This document shows, piece by piece, positions 24,132 through 31,571 of a stretch of 64,000 nucleotides of DNA. A program made the translations under genes and the position numbers. Source of the stretch: Rhodophyticola sp017644125 (lineage in GTDB: Bacteria > Pseudomonadota > Alphaproteobacteria > Rhodobacterales > Rhodobacteraceae); NCBI RefSeq assembly GCF_042140125.1, contig NZ_CP159473.1; one strand, written 5' to 3'. Every line of letters begins with the position of its first letter. Positions within the stretch are counted from its first letter, which is position 1. Under the pieces are notes generated by a model. That model saw only the letters and a program-made list of their open reading frames with translations, was not told the DNA's origin and did no database searches.

Positions 24132-24956
24132 ATGAAATTCGTGCGCTATGGCGAAGCGGGGGCGGAAAAACCGGGCGTTCTGGATGCCGAGGGACGGATC
24201 CGCGATTTGTCCGGGCAGGTGGCGGATCTGGGCGGCGACGCGCTGACCCGGCTGGACGGGTTCACGGCGGACGGGCCGGTGGTGGGGGGCAATCCGCGGC
24301 TTGGCCCGCCCGTGGCCGGGACCGGCAAGATCGTCTGCATCGGTCTGAACTATGCCGATCACGCCGCGGAAACCGGCGCGACGCCGCCGCCCGAGCCGCT
24401 GATCTTCATGAAGGCGACGTCGGCCATAACCGGACCGACCGATACGATCTATATCCCCCGCGGTTCCGCCAAGACCGATTGGGAAGTCGAGCTGGGCGTG
24501 GTCATCGGCCGGCCCGCCAAACATGTGGAGGAGGCGGATGCACTGGCCCATGTGGCGGGCTATGTGGCCGTCAACGATGTGTCCGAGCGGGACTACCAGA
24601 AACATCGCGCGGGCCAGTGGACCAAGGGCAAAAGCTGCGACAGCTTCGCCCCGCTCGGCCCCTGGCTGGTGACCCCCGACGAGATCGGCGACCCCCAGGC
24701 GCTTGGCTTGCGCCTGTCGGTGAACGGCCAGTTGCGGCAGGACGGTTCGACCCGGCACATGATTTTTGGGGTGGCAAGGCTGATCTCCTATCTCAGCGGG
24801 TTCTTCACGCTTCATCCCGGTGACATCATCGCGACCGGCACGCCGCCCGGTGTCGGGGCAGGCATGTCTCCGCCGCGGTTTCTGGCCCCCGGCGACGAGG
24901 TGGTTCTGGAGATCGACGGGCTTGGCCAGCAGCGGATGCAGGTCGCGCAGGGCTAG
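24132..24956 (+). CDS. Fumarylacetoacetate hydrolase-family protein
   Basis: A 274-residue member of the FAH superfamily. Motifs are IGLNYADHAAE, FMKATSAITGP, the metal-ligand segment DWEVELGVVIGR and the final ATGTPPGVG. Family members act as hydrolases, hydratases, decarboxylases or isomerases on 2-oxo acids (for example ureidoglycolate lyase-like or 2,4-diketo-3-deoxy-fuconate hydrolase-like enzymes), so the precise reaction cannot be read from sequence. ATG 24132 lies four bases after the aldolase stop. Confidence 0.9.
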   Translation: MKFVRYGEAGAEKPGVLDAEGRIRDLSGQVADLGGDALTRLDGFTADGPVVGGNPRLGPPVAGTGKIVCIGLNYADHAAETGATPPPEPLIFMKATSAITGPTDTIYIPRGSAKTDWEVELGVVIGRPAKHVEEADALAHVAGYVAVNDVSERDYQKHRAGQWTKGKSCDSFAPLGPWLVTPDEIGDPQALGLRLSVNGQLRQDGSTRHMIFGVARLISYLSGFFTLHPGDIIATGTPPGVGAGMSPPRFLAPGDEVVLEIDGLGQQRMQVAQG

Positions 24957-25052
24957 GCGGCGGCAGGCTTTGTCACCGTGTCTGCCACGGCGCGGGCAGG
25001 CCGTTTCACCGGCATCACGCCGTATTTGAGACAAGATTTAATCACCAAAAGA

Positions 25053-25075
25053 CCCCGGCAGCGCGCCGGGGTTTT
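25053..25075 (+). terminator. Rho-independent terminator after the aldolase/FAH pair
   Basis: CCCCGGC, loop AGCGC, GCCGGGG, then TTTT. Four A just upstream make it weakly bidirectional. It lies about 100 bases after the FAH-family stop and before the lipoprotein gene. Confidence 0.85.
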
Positions 25076-25155
25076 CGCATTGCGGCCTCTTTTGAGCGGC
25101 AGCCTTGCCCGAAGAATATCTGAATTGCCCGTCTTTCGGGGGCAGGAGGAAAAGC

Positions 25156-25785
25156 ATGAAACGTCTGATCTCATTTGCGATCCTGGGTACGGTACTGGCG
25201 GTTTCGGCCTGTTCCGCCCCCGGTACGGTTACCCGCAACGCGCCGCTGGAGTTCGGCTCCGCTCAAACCGCGCCGTCATCCGTCGCCTCTTCGGCGCAGG
25301 ACTGGCGGGTGGAGGAGGTGATCGTCGATGTCCCGACCTCGCTGACCGTGTCAGAGGCTAACACGATCAAGCCGCGCGCCGATATCGTCTGGCGCGAAGA
25401 CCCGATCGGCAATCGCCATCAGCAGGTAGCCGATCTCATGACCCCGCCCCTGCGGCAGGCCCTTGCCCGGCTGGACGGCGATGTGCCGGTGCAGGTCCGC
25501 CTTGTGATGACCCGGTTCCACGCGCTGACCGACCGCACCCGCTACAGCAATCTCCGCGGCGAACATGAAATCGAGTTCGATCTGGTGGTCCGCCATGCCG
25601 AAACCGGTGCCGTTCTTTACGGGCCGACCCATGTGGACGTGACCTTCCCCGCCCTTGTGGGCCCCGATGCGGTGGCTGCCGAGCGCGATGGTATTTTCCA
25701 GCGCGACCGTATCCAGGCGCGCCTGCGTTCCTGGGCGGGCGAGGCGTTTGGCGGCGACCCGGTGCTTGTGGCCGGGCTCAACTGA
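25156..25785 (+). CDS. DUF6778-like lipoprotein
   Basis: A 209-residue predicted lipoprotein: signal MKRLISFAILGTVLAV, lipobox VSAC, then a soluble domain. Central segment DVPTSLTVSEANTIKPRADIVWREDP and later VRLVMTRFHALTDRTRY are reminiscent of the DUF6778 family of Rhodobacteraceae. It has a strong AGGAGGAAA ribosome site before the ATG at 25156 and is bounded by terminators on both sides, so it is probably transcribed alone. Function unknown; perhaps an envelope assembly or trafficking factor. Confidence 0.8.
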   Translation: MKRLISFAILGTVLAVSACSAPGTVTRNAPLEFGSAQTAPSSVASSAQDWRVEEVIVDVPTSLTVSEANTIKPRADIVWREDPIGNRHQQVADLMTPPLRQALARLDGDVPVQVRLVMTRFHALTDRTRYSNLRGEHEIEFDLVVRHAETGAVLYGPTHVDVTFPALVGPDAVAAERDGIFQRDRIQARLRSWAGEAFGGDPVLVAGLN

Positions 25786-25816
25786 TCCCTTTCGGACCGG
25801 ATCGATCCAAGATAGA

Positions 25817-25847
25817 GGGGGCGCATGATTGCGCCCCCTTCTTCTTT
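25817..25847 (+). terminator. Rho-independent terminator overlapping the next start codon
   Basis: GGGGGCGCA, loop TGAT, TGCGCCCCC forms a perfect 9-bp stem followed by TTCTTCTTT. It sits 31 bases after the lipoprotein stop. The ATG at 25825 conventionally assigned to the next gene lies within the hairpin. Confidence 0.88.
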
Positions 25848-27033
25848 GCCCACCCTGCGTCTGAAACCCAAGGCCGAAGCCCGCAGATTGCGCCACGGCG
25901 CGCCCTGGGCCTGGGCCGATGAACTGGTGCTGGACCGCCGATCCCGCGCCATTCCCGCCGGCGCGCTGGCGATTCTCGAAGATGCGGACCGGCGGCCTGT
26001 CGGGGTGGGCGTCGCCACGGTCGAGGCGAAAATCGCCTTTCGGATGCTGGATCGCGATGCCACCGCCCTGATCGACGCGGACTGGCTCCGCGCGCGGATC
26101 GGGGCCGCCCTCGATCTGCGGCAGAAGCTGTTCGACGCGCCCTATTATCGGTTGGTCCATGCCGAAGGCGACGCGCTGCCCGGCCTGATCGTGGACCGGT
26201 TCGGCGAGACATTGGTGATCCAGCCCAATGCGATCTGGCTGGAGGAGCGGCTGGGCATGCTGAGCGAAATCCTCGCCGATCTGACCGGGTGCACGACCCT
26301 CATCAAGAACGGCAGCGGGCGGGCGCGGGCGGCCGAAGGGCTTGCCGAGGAAACCGCGGTCTTGCGGGGTGCCGCGCCCGAGGGGCCGATCCCGGTTCCG
26401 ATGAACGGGGCGACCTACATGGCCGATGTGATGGCGGGCCAGAAAACCGGGCTGTTCTACGATCAGCGGTTCAATCACGGGGTCGCGGCGCGACTGGCGC
26501 GGGAGGCCCGCGTGCTGGATGTCTTTTCCCATGTCGGCGGTTTCGCACTGGCCTGTCTGGCAGGTGGCGCGACGGGCGCATTGGCCGTCGACGCCTCGGA
26601 ACCCGCGCTGGATCTGGCCCTTGCCGGGGCCCGCGCCATGGGGCGGGCCGCCGATCTTGCCACGCGCAGGGGCGACGCATTCGCGGTGATGGAGGCGCTG
26701 GAGCAGGAGGGCGAGAGCTTCGATCTCGTGATTGCCGACCCGCCTGCCTTCGCGCCGTCGAAACCCGCGCTGGAAAAGGGCCTGCGCGCCTATGAACGCG
26801 TGGCGCGGCTGGCCGCGCCGCTGGTCGCGCCCGGGGGCGTGCTGATCCTGTGTTCCTGCTCCCATGCCGCCGATCTTGGCAAGTTCCGCGCGGCGTGCCT
26901 GCGCGGGATCGGGCGGGCCGGGCGGGTGCCGCGGCTGATCTACACCGGATTTGCCGGGCCCGATCACCCGCAACATCCCGATCTGAGCGAAACCGGTTAT
27001 CTGAAGGTATTGGCGTTCCGGCTGCTGCCATGA
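25825..27033 (+). CDS. Class I SAM-dependent rRNA methyltransferase, RlmI-like
   Basis: A 402-residue protein with an N-terminal PUA-like domain (LRLKPKAEARRLRHGAPWAWADEL) and a C-terminal Rossmann methyltransferase: MAGQKTGLFYDQRFN, SAM motif VLDVFSHVGGFALA and catalytic region LVIADPPAFAPSK. It resembles 23S rRNA m5C methyltransferase RlmI. The ATG at 25825 lies inside the terminator hairpin of the previous gene; the TTG at 25846, or a leaderless start, may be the real one (395 residues). Its stop overlaps the PIN gene. Confidence 0.88.
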   Translation: MIAPPSSLPTLRLKPKAEARRLRHGAPWAWADELVLDRRSRAIPAGALAILEDADRRPVGVGVATVEAKIAFRMLDRDATALIDADWLRARIGAALDLRQKLFDAPYYRLVHAEGDALPGLIVDRFGETLVIQPNAIWLEERLGMLSEILADLTGCTTLIKNGSGRARAAEGLAEETAVLRGAAPEGPIPVPMNGATYMADVMAGQKTGLFYDQRFNHGVAARLAREARVLDVFSHVGGFALACLAGGATGALAVDASEPALDLALAGARAMGRAADLATRRGDAFAVMEALEQEGESFDLVIADPPAFAPSKPALEKGLRAYERVARLAAPLVAPGGVLILCSCSHAADLGKFRAACLRGIGRAGRVPRLIYTGFAGPDHPQHPDLSETGYLKVLAFRLLP

Positions 27034-27572
27034 GGACCTGCCTCGACGCCTGCGTGCTCTACCCCACCGTTCTGCGGGAGATCCTGATGGGCGTTGCCGG
27101 GACCGGGATGATCACGCCGGTCTGGTCGGCGCGCATTCTTGAGGAATGGGCCCGCGTCGCCGCCCGCCGCGACCCGGCGGACGAAGTGATTGCGCGGGGC
27201 GAAATCGCCCGCCTGCGCGCCCTCTGGCCCGATGCGGAGATTGCACCCGATCCGGCGCTTGAGGCGCGCCTTTGGCTGCCCGATGCTGCCGATGTGCATG
27301 TACTGGCCACCGCGCTTTCCGGCCGGGCGGAGGCCATCGTCACGCTGAACCTGAAGGACTTTCCGGCCCGTGAACTGGAGGGGCCGGGGCTCAGCGCCCT
27401 GCATCCCGATGCGCTTCTGCGCGCGTTGTGGGCCGAGGCGCCCGAGGTGATCGAACAGGTGGTGCGCCGCGTGCATCGGCAGGCCGAAACCCTGTCGGGC
27501 GAAGATCTTGATCTGCGCAAGTTGATGAAGCGCGCGCGCCTGCCCAGGCTGGGAAAGGCCCTTGCCGTCTAG
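27030..27572 (+). CDS. PIN-domain protein without a visible antitoxin
   Basis: A 180-residue predicted ribonuclease-like PIN protein. Acidic positions fit the fold: TCLDACVLYP at the start, PDAADVHVLATAL near residue 88, and IVTLNLKDFP near residue 109. ATG 27030 overlaps the methyltransferase stop (ATGA). VapC toxins are normally about 130 residues and sit next to an antitoxin. Here none is seen and the gene is coupled to an RNA-modifying enzyme, so a housekeeping RNA role is at least as likely as toxicity. Confidence 0.85.
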   Translation: MRTCLDACVLYPTVLREILMGVAGTGMITPVWSARILEEWARVAARRDPADEVIARGEIARLRALWPDAEIAPDPALEARLWLPDAADVHVLATALSGRAEAIVTLNLKDFPARELEGPGLSALHPDALLRALWAEAPEVIEQVVRRVHRQAETLSGEDLDLRKLMKRARLPRLGKALAV

Positions 27573-27588
27573 CGGCGCGGACCGCCGC

Positions 27589-28287
27589 CTATTCCAGTGG
27601 CAATTCGCGGGCCCAGCGGGCCTCCAGCGCCTCGATCGCGGCAATCCGGTCGTGGGTTTTCGGATGGCTCATCAGCCAGGCGGGAATGCCGCGCCCGCCC
27701 ATCCCGGTCAGTCCCTCAAGCTTGGTGAACAGGCTTTTCTGCGGTCCCGTCCCGATCCCTGATTTGACCAGCAGCGCGGAGGCATAGGCGTCCGCCTCGT
27801 ATTCGTCCTGACGGCTCAGCCGCGCCATCAGAAGAGAGGCGAGCATATTCGCGATCCAGACACCGACGCCCGGGATGATCCGCCCCAGAACCGTGGCCAG
27901 CGCCACGCGCACCGCATTCTGCCCGGAAAAATCGATCATCCGGCGGCGCGCGTGGCCAAGGGCGACATGGCCCAACTCATGGGCGATGACGCTGGCCATC
28001 TCCTCGGCGCTGACCTCGCCTAGACGGTACTTGTTGAAAAATCCCCGGGTCAGGAAAATGCGCCCGTCCGGCGCCGCCAGCCCGTTGACCGGATCGATCT
28101 CGTAGAGATTCACCTTGATCCGCTCCACCCCAAGCGCCTCCGCCATCCGGTCGGTCAGCGCCTTCAGGCGCGGATCGGCCAGTTCGGTGGAGCGCTGATC
28201 CAGCTCCCGCCGGGTGCGCCAGGCGGAAAACTGATACATCACAAGGGCATAGATGATGGCCAGCAAGATGGGCGTAAACTTGAGCAT
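27589..28287 (-). CDS. M48-family zinc metalloprotease
   Basis: A 232-residue membrane-anchored protease. One N-terminal hydrophobic helix (LLAIIYALVMYQFSAW) is followed by the peptidase domain with zinc motif HELGH (in VIAHELGHVALGHARRR) and the downstream DEYEADAYA glutamate ligand. It is shorter than HtpX and lacks the four-helix membrane domain. ATG 28287 is the likeliest start, although its ribosome site is weak; in-frame ATGs at 28335 and 28347 would overlap the divergent promoter. The TetR-type operator at 28340 may influence it. Confidence 0.88.
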   Translation of the reverse strand: MLKFTPILLAIIYALVMYQFSAWRTRRELDQRSTELADPRLKALTDRMAEALGVERIKVNLYEIDPVNGLAAPDGRIFLTRGFFNKYRLGEVSAEEMASVIAHELGHVALGHARRRMIDFSGQNAVRVALATVLGRIIPGVGVWIANMLASLLMARLSRQDEYEADAYASALLVKSGIGTGPQKSLFTKLEGLTGMGGRGIPAWLMSHPKTHDRIAAIEALEARWARELPLE

Positions 28288-28329
28288 AGGCAGGATATGG
28301 GGCACCGGCGGGCAGGCGGCAATAGGGAC

Positions 28330-28358
28330 TTGCATGAACCATACCATCTGGTATGTAA
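28330..28358 (+). promoter_or_regulatory. Probable promoter of the membrane protein/TetR operon
   Basis: TTGCAT (28330-28335), a 17-base spacer and TATGTA (28353-28358) form a good sigma-70 promoter 26 bases before the ATG at 28384. The operator-like palindrome occupies the spacer and overlaps the -10. Confidence 0.6.
28340..28355. promoter_or_regulatory. Probable TetR-family operator
   Basis: CATACCA-TC-TGGTATG is a perfect 7-2-7 palindrome in the divergent region between the M48 protease and the operon that encodes a TetR regulator (28758). Its position across the promoter spacer and -10 suggests autorepression. Confidence 0.7.
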
Positions 28359-28383
28359 ATTCGAACAACATTGAGTCGGTCCG

Positions 28384-28761
28384 ATGATCTCCACACCCTT
28401 TCTTGCCGCTGCTGCCATGTCGGGTCTTTGGGCCGGCATTCATCTGTTCGTCGGCGGCAGCCAGGTGGCGGCACCGCTCAGGGCCAGCCGGGATCTGCCC
28501 GATCTGGCCCGCGATACGGCCTATCTGTGCTGGCACCTGGTTTCGGTTACGCTGGTGGCGATGGCGGGGCTGTTTCTGGCTGCGGGTCTTGGCGCCGGCG
28601 GCGCGACCGGGCTTGCCATTGCGGGCGTCGCCCTGGCGGCGGGGTTCGCGGCGCTTGGTCTGATCCTGCCGCTCATGATCGGGGCGGGCTATGGGCAATT
28701 GCCGCAGGGCTGGCTGTTTCTGCCGGTGATCGGCCTTGGTCTCTGGGGGCTGGCCCCATGA
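28384..28761 (+). CDS. Four-helix membrane protein co-transcribed with a TetR regulator
   Basis: A 125-residue hydrophobic protein with about four transmembrane helices (residues 5-22, 45-68, 72-95 and 105-122). The first helix contains LWAGIHLFVGG, reminiscent of small DUF1304-like or MAPEG-like membrane proteins, but no firm family is assigned. Its 3' end overlaps the TetR gene (ATGA), so it is the likely target of that regulator. The upstream promoter carries a palindromic operator. Confidence 0.82.
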   Translation: MISTPFLAAAAMSGLWAGIHLFVGGSQVAAPLRASRDLPDLARDTAYLCWHLVSVTLVAMAGLFLAAGLGAGGATGLAIAGVALAAGFAALGLILPLMIGAGYGQLPQGWLFLPVIGLGLWGLAP

Positions 28762-29360
28762 CCGCCCCGCGCAAGAGATTTGACCGCGACGATTGGTTGA
28801 CCCTTGGCCTTGATCTGCTGAGCGCCGAAGGGCCCGATGCGCTGCGTATCGACAGGGTCTGCGCCGAGGCCGGCCTGACCAAGGGCTCCTTCTACCATCA
28901 TTTCGCCGATCAGGCGACGTTTCTGGAGGCGCTGGTGGATCACTGGCGCGCGGTCCAGACGGACAACCCGATCGCCGATTTCGATCTGGAGCACTTCGAT
29001 GCGGAGGCGTTCGAGCGGATCGTGCAGGAGATGATCGCGCTTGACATGCATCTGGAACTCAACATCCGGAAGCTTGCCGCGCGGGACCCGGCCCTAGCCG
29101 CAAAGGTCGCGGCGGCGGATGCGGCGCGGCTGAACTTCACCGCGCGGATCTACGAGATGCGCTTTGGCGTCGATCCGGCGATGGCGCAGGATATCGCGCT
29201 GCTCGATTACGGGGCCTTCAGCGGGATCGTGATGCTGAGGCCCGATATCTCGCTGGAAGACCGCATCCGACTTTACACCATTTTTGATGACATGCTTCAG
29301 GCCCGTTTTGCCGAGCCCGAATTTCGACGGAAGATTGTTCCTCGCCCGTGTAGCCCGTGA
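28758..29360 (+). CDS. TetR-family transcriptional regulator
   Basis: A 200-residue repressor. Helix-turn-helix residues 10-55 include WLTLGLDLLSAEGPDALRIDRVC and AGLTKGSFYHHFADQ, a classic TetR recognition helix. The C-terminal domain is of the ligand-binding type. It is translated with the upstream membrane-protein gene (overlapping ATGA) and probably binds the CATACCA-N2-TGGTATG palindrome at 28340. The inducing ligand is unknown. Confidence 0.92.
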   Translation: MTAPRKRFDRDDWLTLGLDLLSAEGPDALRIDRVCAEAGLTKGSFYHHFADQATFLEALVDHWRAVQTDNPIADFDLEHFDAEAFERIVQEMIALDMHLELNIRKLAARDPALAAKVAAADAARLNFTARIYEMRFGVDPAMAQDIALLDYGAFSGIVMLRPDISLEDRIRLYTIFDDMLQARFAEPEFRRKIVPRPCSP

Positions 29361-29412
29361 AGATCTTTCGCGTGCTGGCGGCAATGGATTGAGATGCGAA
29401 GAGGAGACCGAG

Positions 29413-30078
29413 ATGACCGACGCGATCATCACCCTTTGGCGGCGCGGGTTCCTGCGGGCGCTGAACCGTGGCGGGGACGTGCAGATCGACGATCAGGCGC
29501 TCAGGATCCGCGCGGCGCAGCTTGGCGTGCGCCGCGGTTTCCCCGGCGGTGGCGCTCAGACCGCCTTCAACGAGGCGCTGGCCACCGGGCTTCATGCCGC
29601 GGCGGAGTTGCTGGAGGAGGCCGGGCTGGACCGGCGGGCCGCCCGCGACCGGGCCGGGGCCGCCTTTCTGCAAAGCGGGAAGGGGCTCGCGCACTGGCTG
29701 ACACGGGCCTGGCTCTGGACCGCGTCCGACCCCGTGGGGCAGGCGCAGGACGGTGACAGGCTGAGCGCGCGCGCAAGGCTGATCTGGGGCGCAGGCATGC
29801 GGTTTCACCAGGAAAACGGGCCTGATCACGCCACGCTCAAGGTCACGGAATGCGCCTTCGCGGATTACTTCTGGGATGCCGGGCGCAGCGATCTGACCCC
29901 GATCCTGTGCGCCTGGGATGCGCAATGGATGGAGATCGTGAACGCCTCCGACCGCCCGGTCTCGGTCAGCCGCTCGGGCACCCTGGCCCAGGGCTGCGAC
30001 GTCTGCGATTTCTGCCTGCGCCGGGTCCCGGCGGAGGAGATGGCGCTGCCCGTCTGGCACCCGCACTCCGCGCGCTAG
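29413..30078 (+). CDS. L-2-amino-thiazoline-4-carboxylic acid hydrolase-like protein
   Basis: A 221-residue protein resembling the ATC-hydrolase family. Conserved-looking elements are the C-terminal VTECAFADYFWDAGRSDLTPILCAWD and the terminal CDVCDFCLRR. The start at 29413 follows GAGGAGACC; an upstream in-frame extension overlaps the TetR gene and is less likely. It is 53 bases after that regulator and may share its transcript. Family members are often annotated from one motif only, so enzyme activity and substrate are uncertain. Confidence 0.6.
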   Translation: MTDAIITLWRRGFLRALNRGGDVQIDDQALRIRAAQLGVRRGFPGGGAQTAFNEALATGLHAAAELLEEAGLDRRAARDRAGAAFLQSGKGLAHWLTRAWLWTASDPVGQAQDGDRLSARARLIWGAGMRFHQENGPDHATLKVTECAFADYFWDAGRSDLTPILCAWDAQWMEIVNASDRPVSVSRSGTLAQGCDVCDFCLRRVPAEEMALPVWHPHSAR

Positions 30079-30143
30079 GCAGTTCGGGGTTACCGGGCGC
30101 GGCTTGCAAAGCCTGCAGCCCGGGCTCGGGATGCGGAGCAGCC

Positions 30144-30164
30144 CCATCCGGATGTGCCGGATGG
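30144..30164. repeat. Hairpin between convergent genes
   Basis: CCATCCGG, loop ATGTG, CCGGATGG is a perfect 8-bp stem between the ATC-hydrolase-like gene and the convergent VWA gene. There is no T-run, so termination is not assured. Confidence 0.4.
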
Positions 30165-30185
30165 CGGGCCGGGGGCCACGCGGTT

Positions 30186-31370
30186 CTAGCGGCTGAGGTC
30201 CCGCATGCCCCGGTCCAGCCCTTCCAGCGTCATCGGCACCATGCGTCCCTGAAAGATCTCCGCGATCATCTGCGTCGACTGGGTGTAGCGCCAGTGCCGC
30301 TCCGGCGTGGGATTGATCCACAGGAAATCGGGCCACTGGGCACAGGCGCGTTCCAGCCAGACCTGACCGGCCTCCGCGTTCCAATGCTCATTCGCGCCGC
30401 CGGCAAAGGCGATCTCATAGGGGCTCATCGCGGCATCGCCGACGAAAATGCATTTGTAATCGGACCCGTAGGTGTTGAGCACGTCCCAGGTTGGCGTCTG
30501 ATCGGTCCACCGCCTGCGATTGTCGCGCCAGACGCCCTCGTACAGGCAATTGTGAAAGTAATAGTGTTCCAGATGCTTGAACTCCGATTTCGCGGCAGAA
30601 AACAGCTCTTCGACAACCTGCACATGATCATCCATGGAGCCGCCGATATCGAGAAACAGCAGCACCTTCACCGCATTGCGGCGTTCGGGCCGGGTCTTGA
30701 CGTCCAGATAGCCATGCTCGGCTGTGGCGCGGATCGTCCCGTCGAGATCAAGCTCCTCCGCCGCGCCGGTGCGGGCCCATTGGCGCAGCCGCTTGAGGGC
30801 AACCTTGATGTTGCGCGTGCCCAGTTCCACATCGCCATCGAGGTTTCTGAACTCGCGCTTGTCCCAGACCTTGACCGCGCGGCGGTGGCGGGAGCGGTCC
30901 TGCCCGATCCGCACCCCCTCGGGGTTGTAGCCATAGGCCCCGAAGGGGGAGGTGCCCGCGGTTCCGATCCATTTGCTGCCGCCCTGATGGCGGTCCTTCT
31001 GTTCCTTCAGCCGCTCGCGGAGCGTTTCCATGAGCTTGTCGAACCCGCCAAGCGCCTCGATCTCGGCGCGCTCCTCCTCGCTCAGGTGCTTCTCGGCAAG
31101 CTTCTCAAGCCATTCGGGCGGGATCTCGGCGGCCTCCAGTACCTGCTCCGGGGTGATCTGTTCCAGCCCGCCGAACGCATGGGCAAAGGCACGGTCGAAC
31201 CGGTCCAGATGGCGTTCGTCCTTCACCATTGCGGTGCGGGCAAGGTAGTAGAACCCATCCACGTCATAGGTTACCAGACCGGCGGAAACCCCTTCGAGAA
31301 AGCCGAGATATTCCCGCAAGGACACAGGTATGCGGGCCATGCGCAGGGTTTCGAAGAACGGCAGGAACAT
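30186..31370 (-). CDS. VWA-domain protein, CoxE-like partner of a MoxR ATPase
   Basis: A 394-residue protein. An N-terminal helical region (about 1-120, rich in Glu) precedes a von Willebrand A domain. The metal-ion site is DIGGSM near residue 240, where the first serine of the usual DxSxS is glycine. Such proteins work with MoxR-type AAA ATPases as metal-insertion or complex-remodelling chaperones. The likely partner is the ATPase at 34394, four genes upstream in the same transcription direction. It is preceded by a 54-residue membrane protein 13 bases away. Confidence 0.88.
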   Translation of the reverse strand: MFLPFFETLRMARIPVSLREYLGFLEGVSAGLVTYDVDGFYYLARTAMVKDERHLDRFDRAFAHAFGGLEQITPEQVLEAAEIPPEWLEKLAEKHLSEEERAEIEALGGFDKLMETLRERLKEQKDRHQGGSKWIGTAGTSPFGAYGYNPEGVRIGQDRSRHRRAVKVWDKREFRNLDGDVELGTRNIKVALKRLRQWARTGAAEELDLDGTIRATAEHGYLDVKTRPERRNAVKVLLFLDIGGSMDDHVQVVEELFSAAKSEFKHLEHYYFHNCLYEGVWRDNRRRWTDQTPTWDVLNTYGSDYKCIFVGDAAMSPYEIAFAGGANEHWNAEAGQVWLERACAQWPDFLWINPTPERHWRYTQSTQMIAEIFQGRMVPMTLEGLDRGMRDLSR

Positions 31371-31383
31371 GAGGCGCAGCCTC

Positions 31384-31548
31384 TCACGCCGGTGCGGGGA
31401 TCACAAGCATGGCGAAGGCCCCGACGACAAAGCCGATCAGTCCGAAAATCGTGGCGTAGTGCAACAGATCGAGCGCGCTGCCGCCGCGTTTATAGGCGGT
31501 CCAGAGCCCCAGAAGAATGCCCAGACCAAACCCGACCAGATTCAGCAT
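31384..31548 (-). CDS. 54-residue two-helix membrane protein
   Basis: Small hydrophobic protein with two transmembrane helices (NLVGFGLGILLGLWTAY and ATIFGLIGFVVGAFAMLV) joined by a short basic/acidic loop (KRGGSALDLLH). ATG 31548 has a GGGGG ribosome site on its strand. It sits between a DUF2927 gene and the VWA gene with very short gaps, so it belongs to that operon. The regular GLG/GFV spacing may favour helix packing. Function unknown. Confidence 0.8.
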   Translation of the reverse strand: MLNLVGFGLGILLGLWTAYKRGGSALDLLHYATIFGLIGFVVGAFAMLVIPAPA

Positions 31549-31571
31549 TTTGCCCCCTATCGCAATGTCGT

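Noticed and set aside
27030..27572. VapC toxin of a toxin-antitoxin pair
   Set aside because: No small antitoxin gene precedes or follows; the gene overlaps a methyltransferase and is longer than typical VapC.
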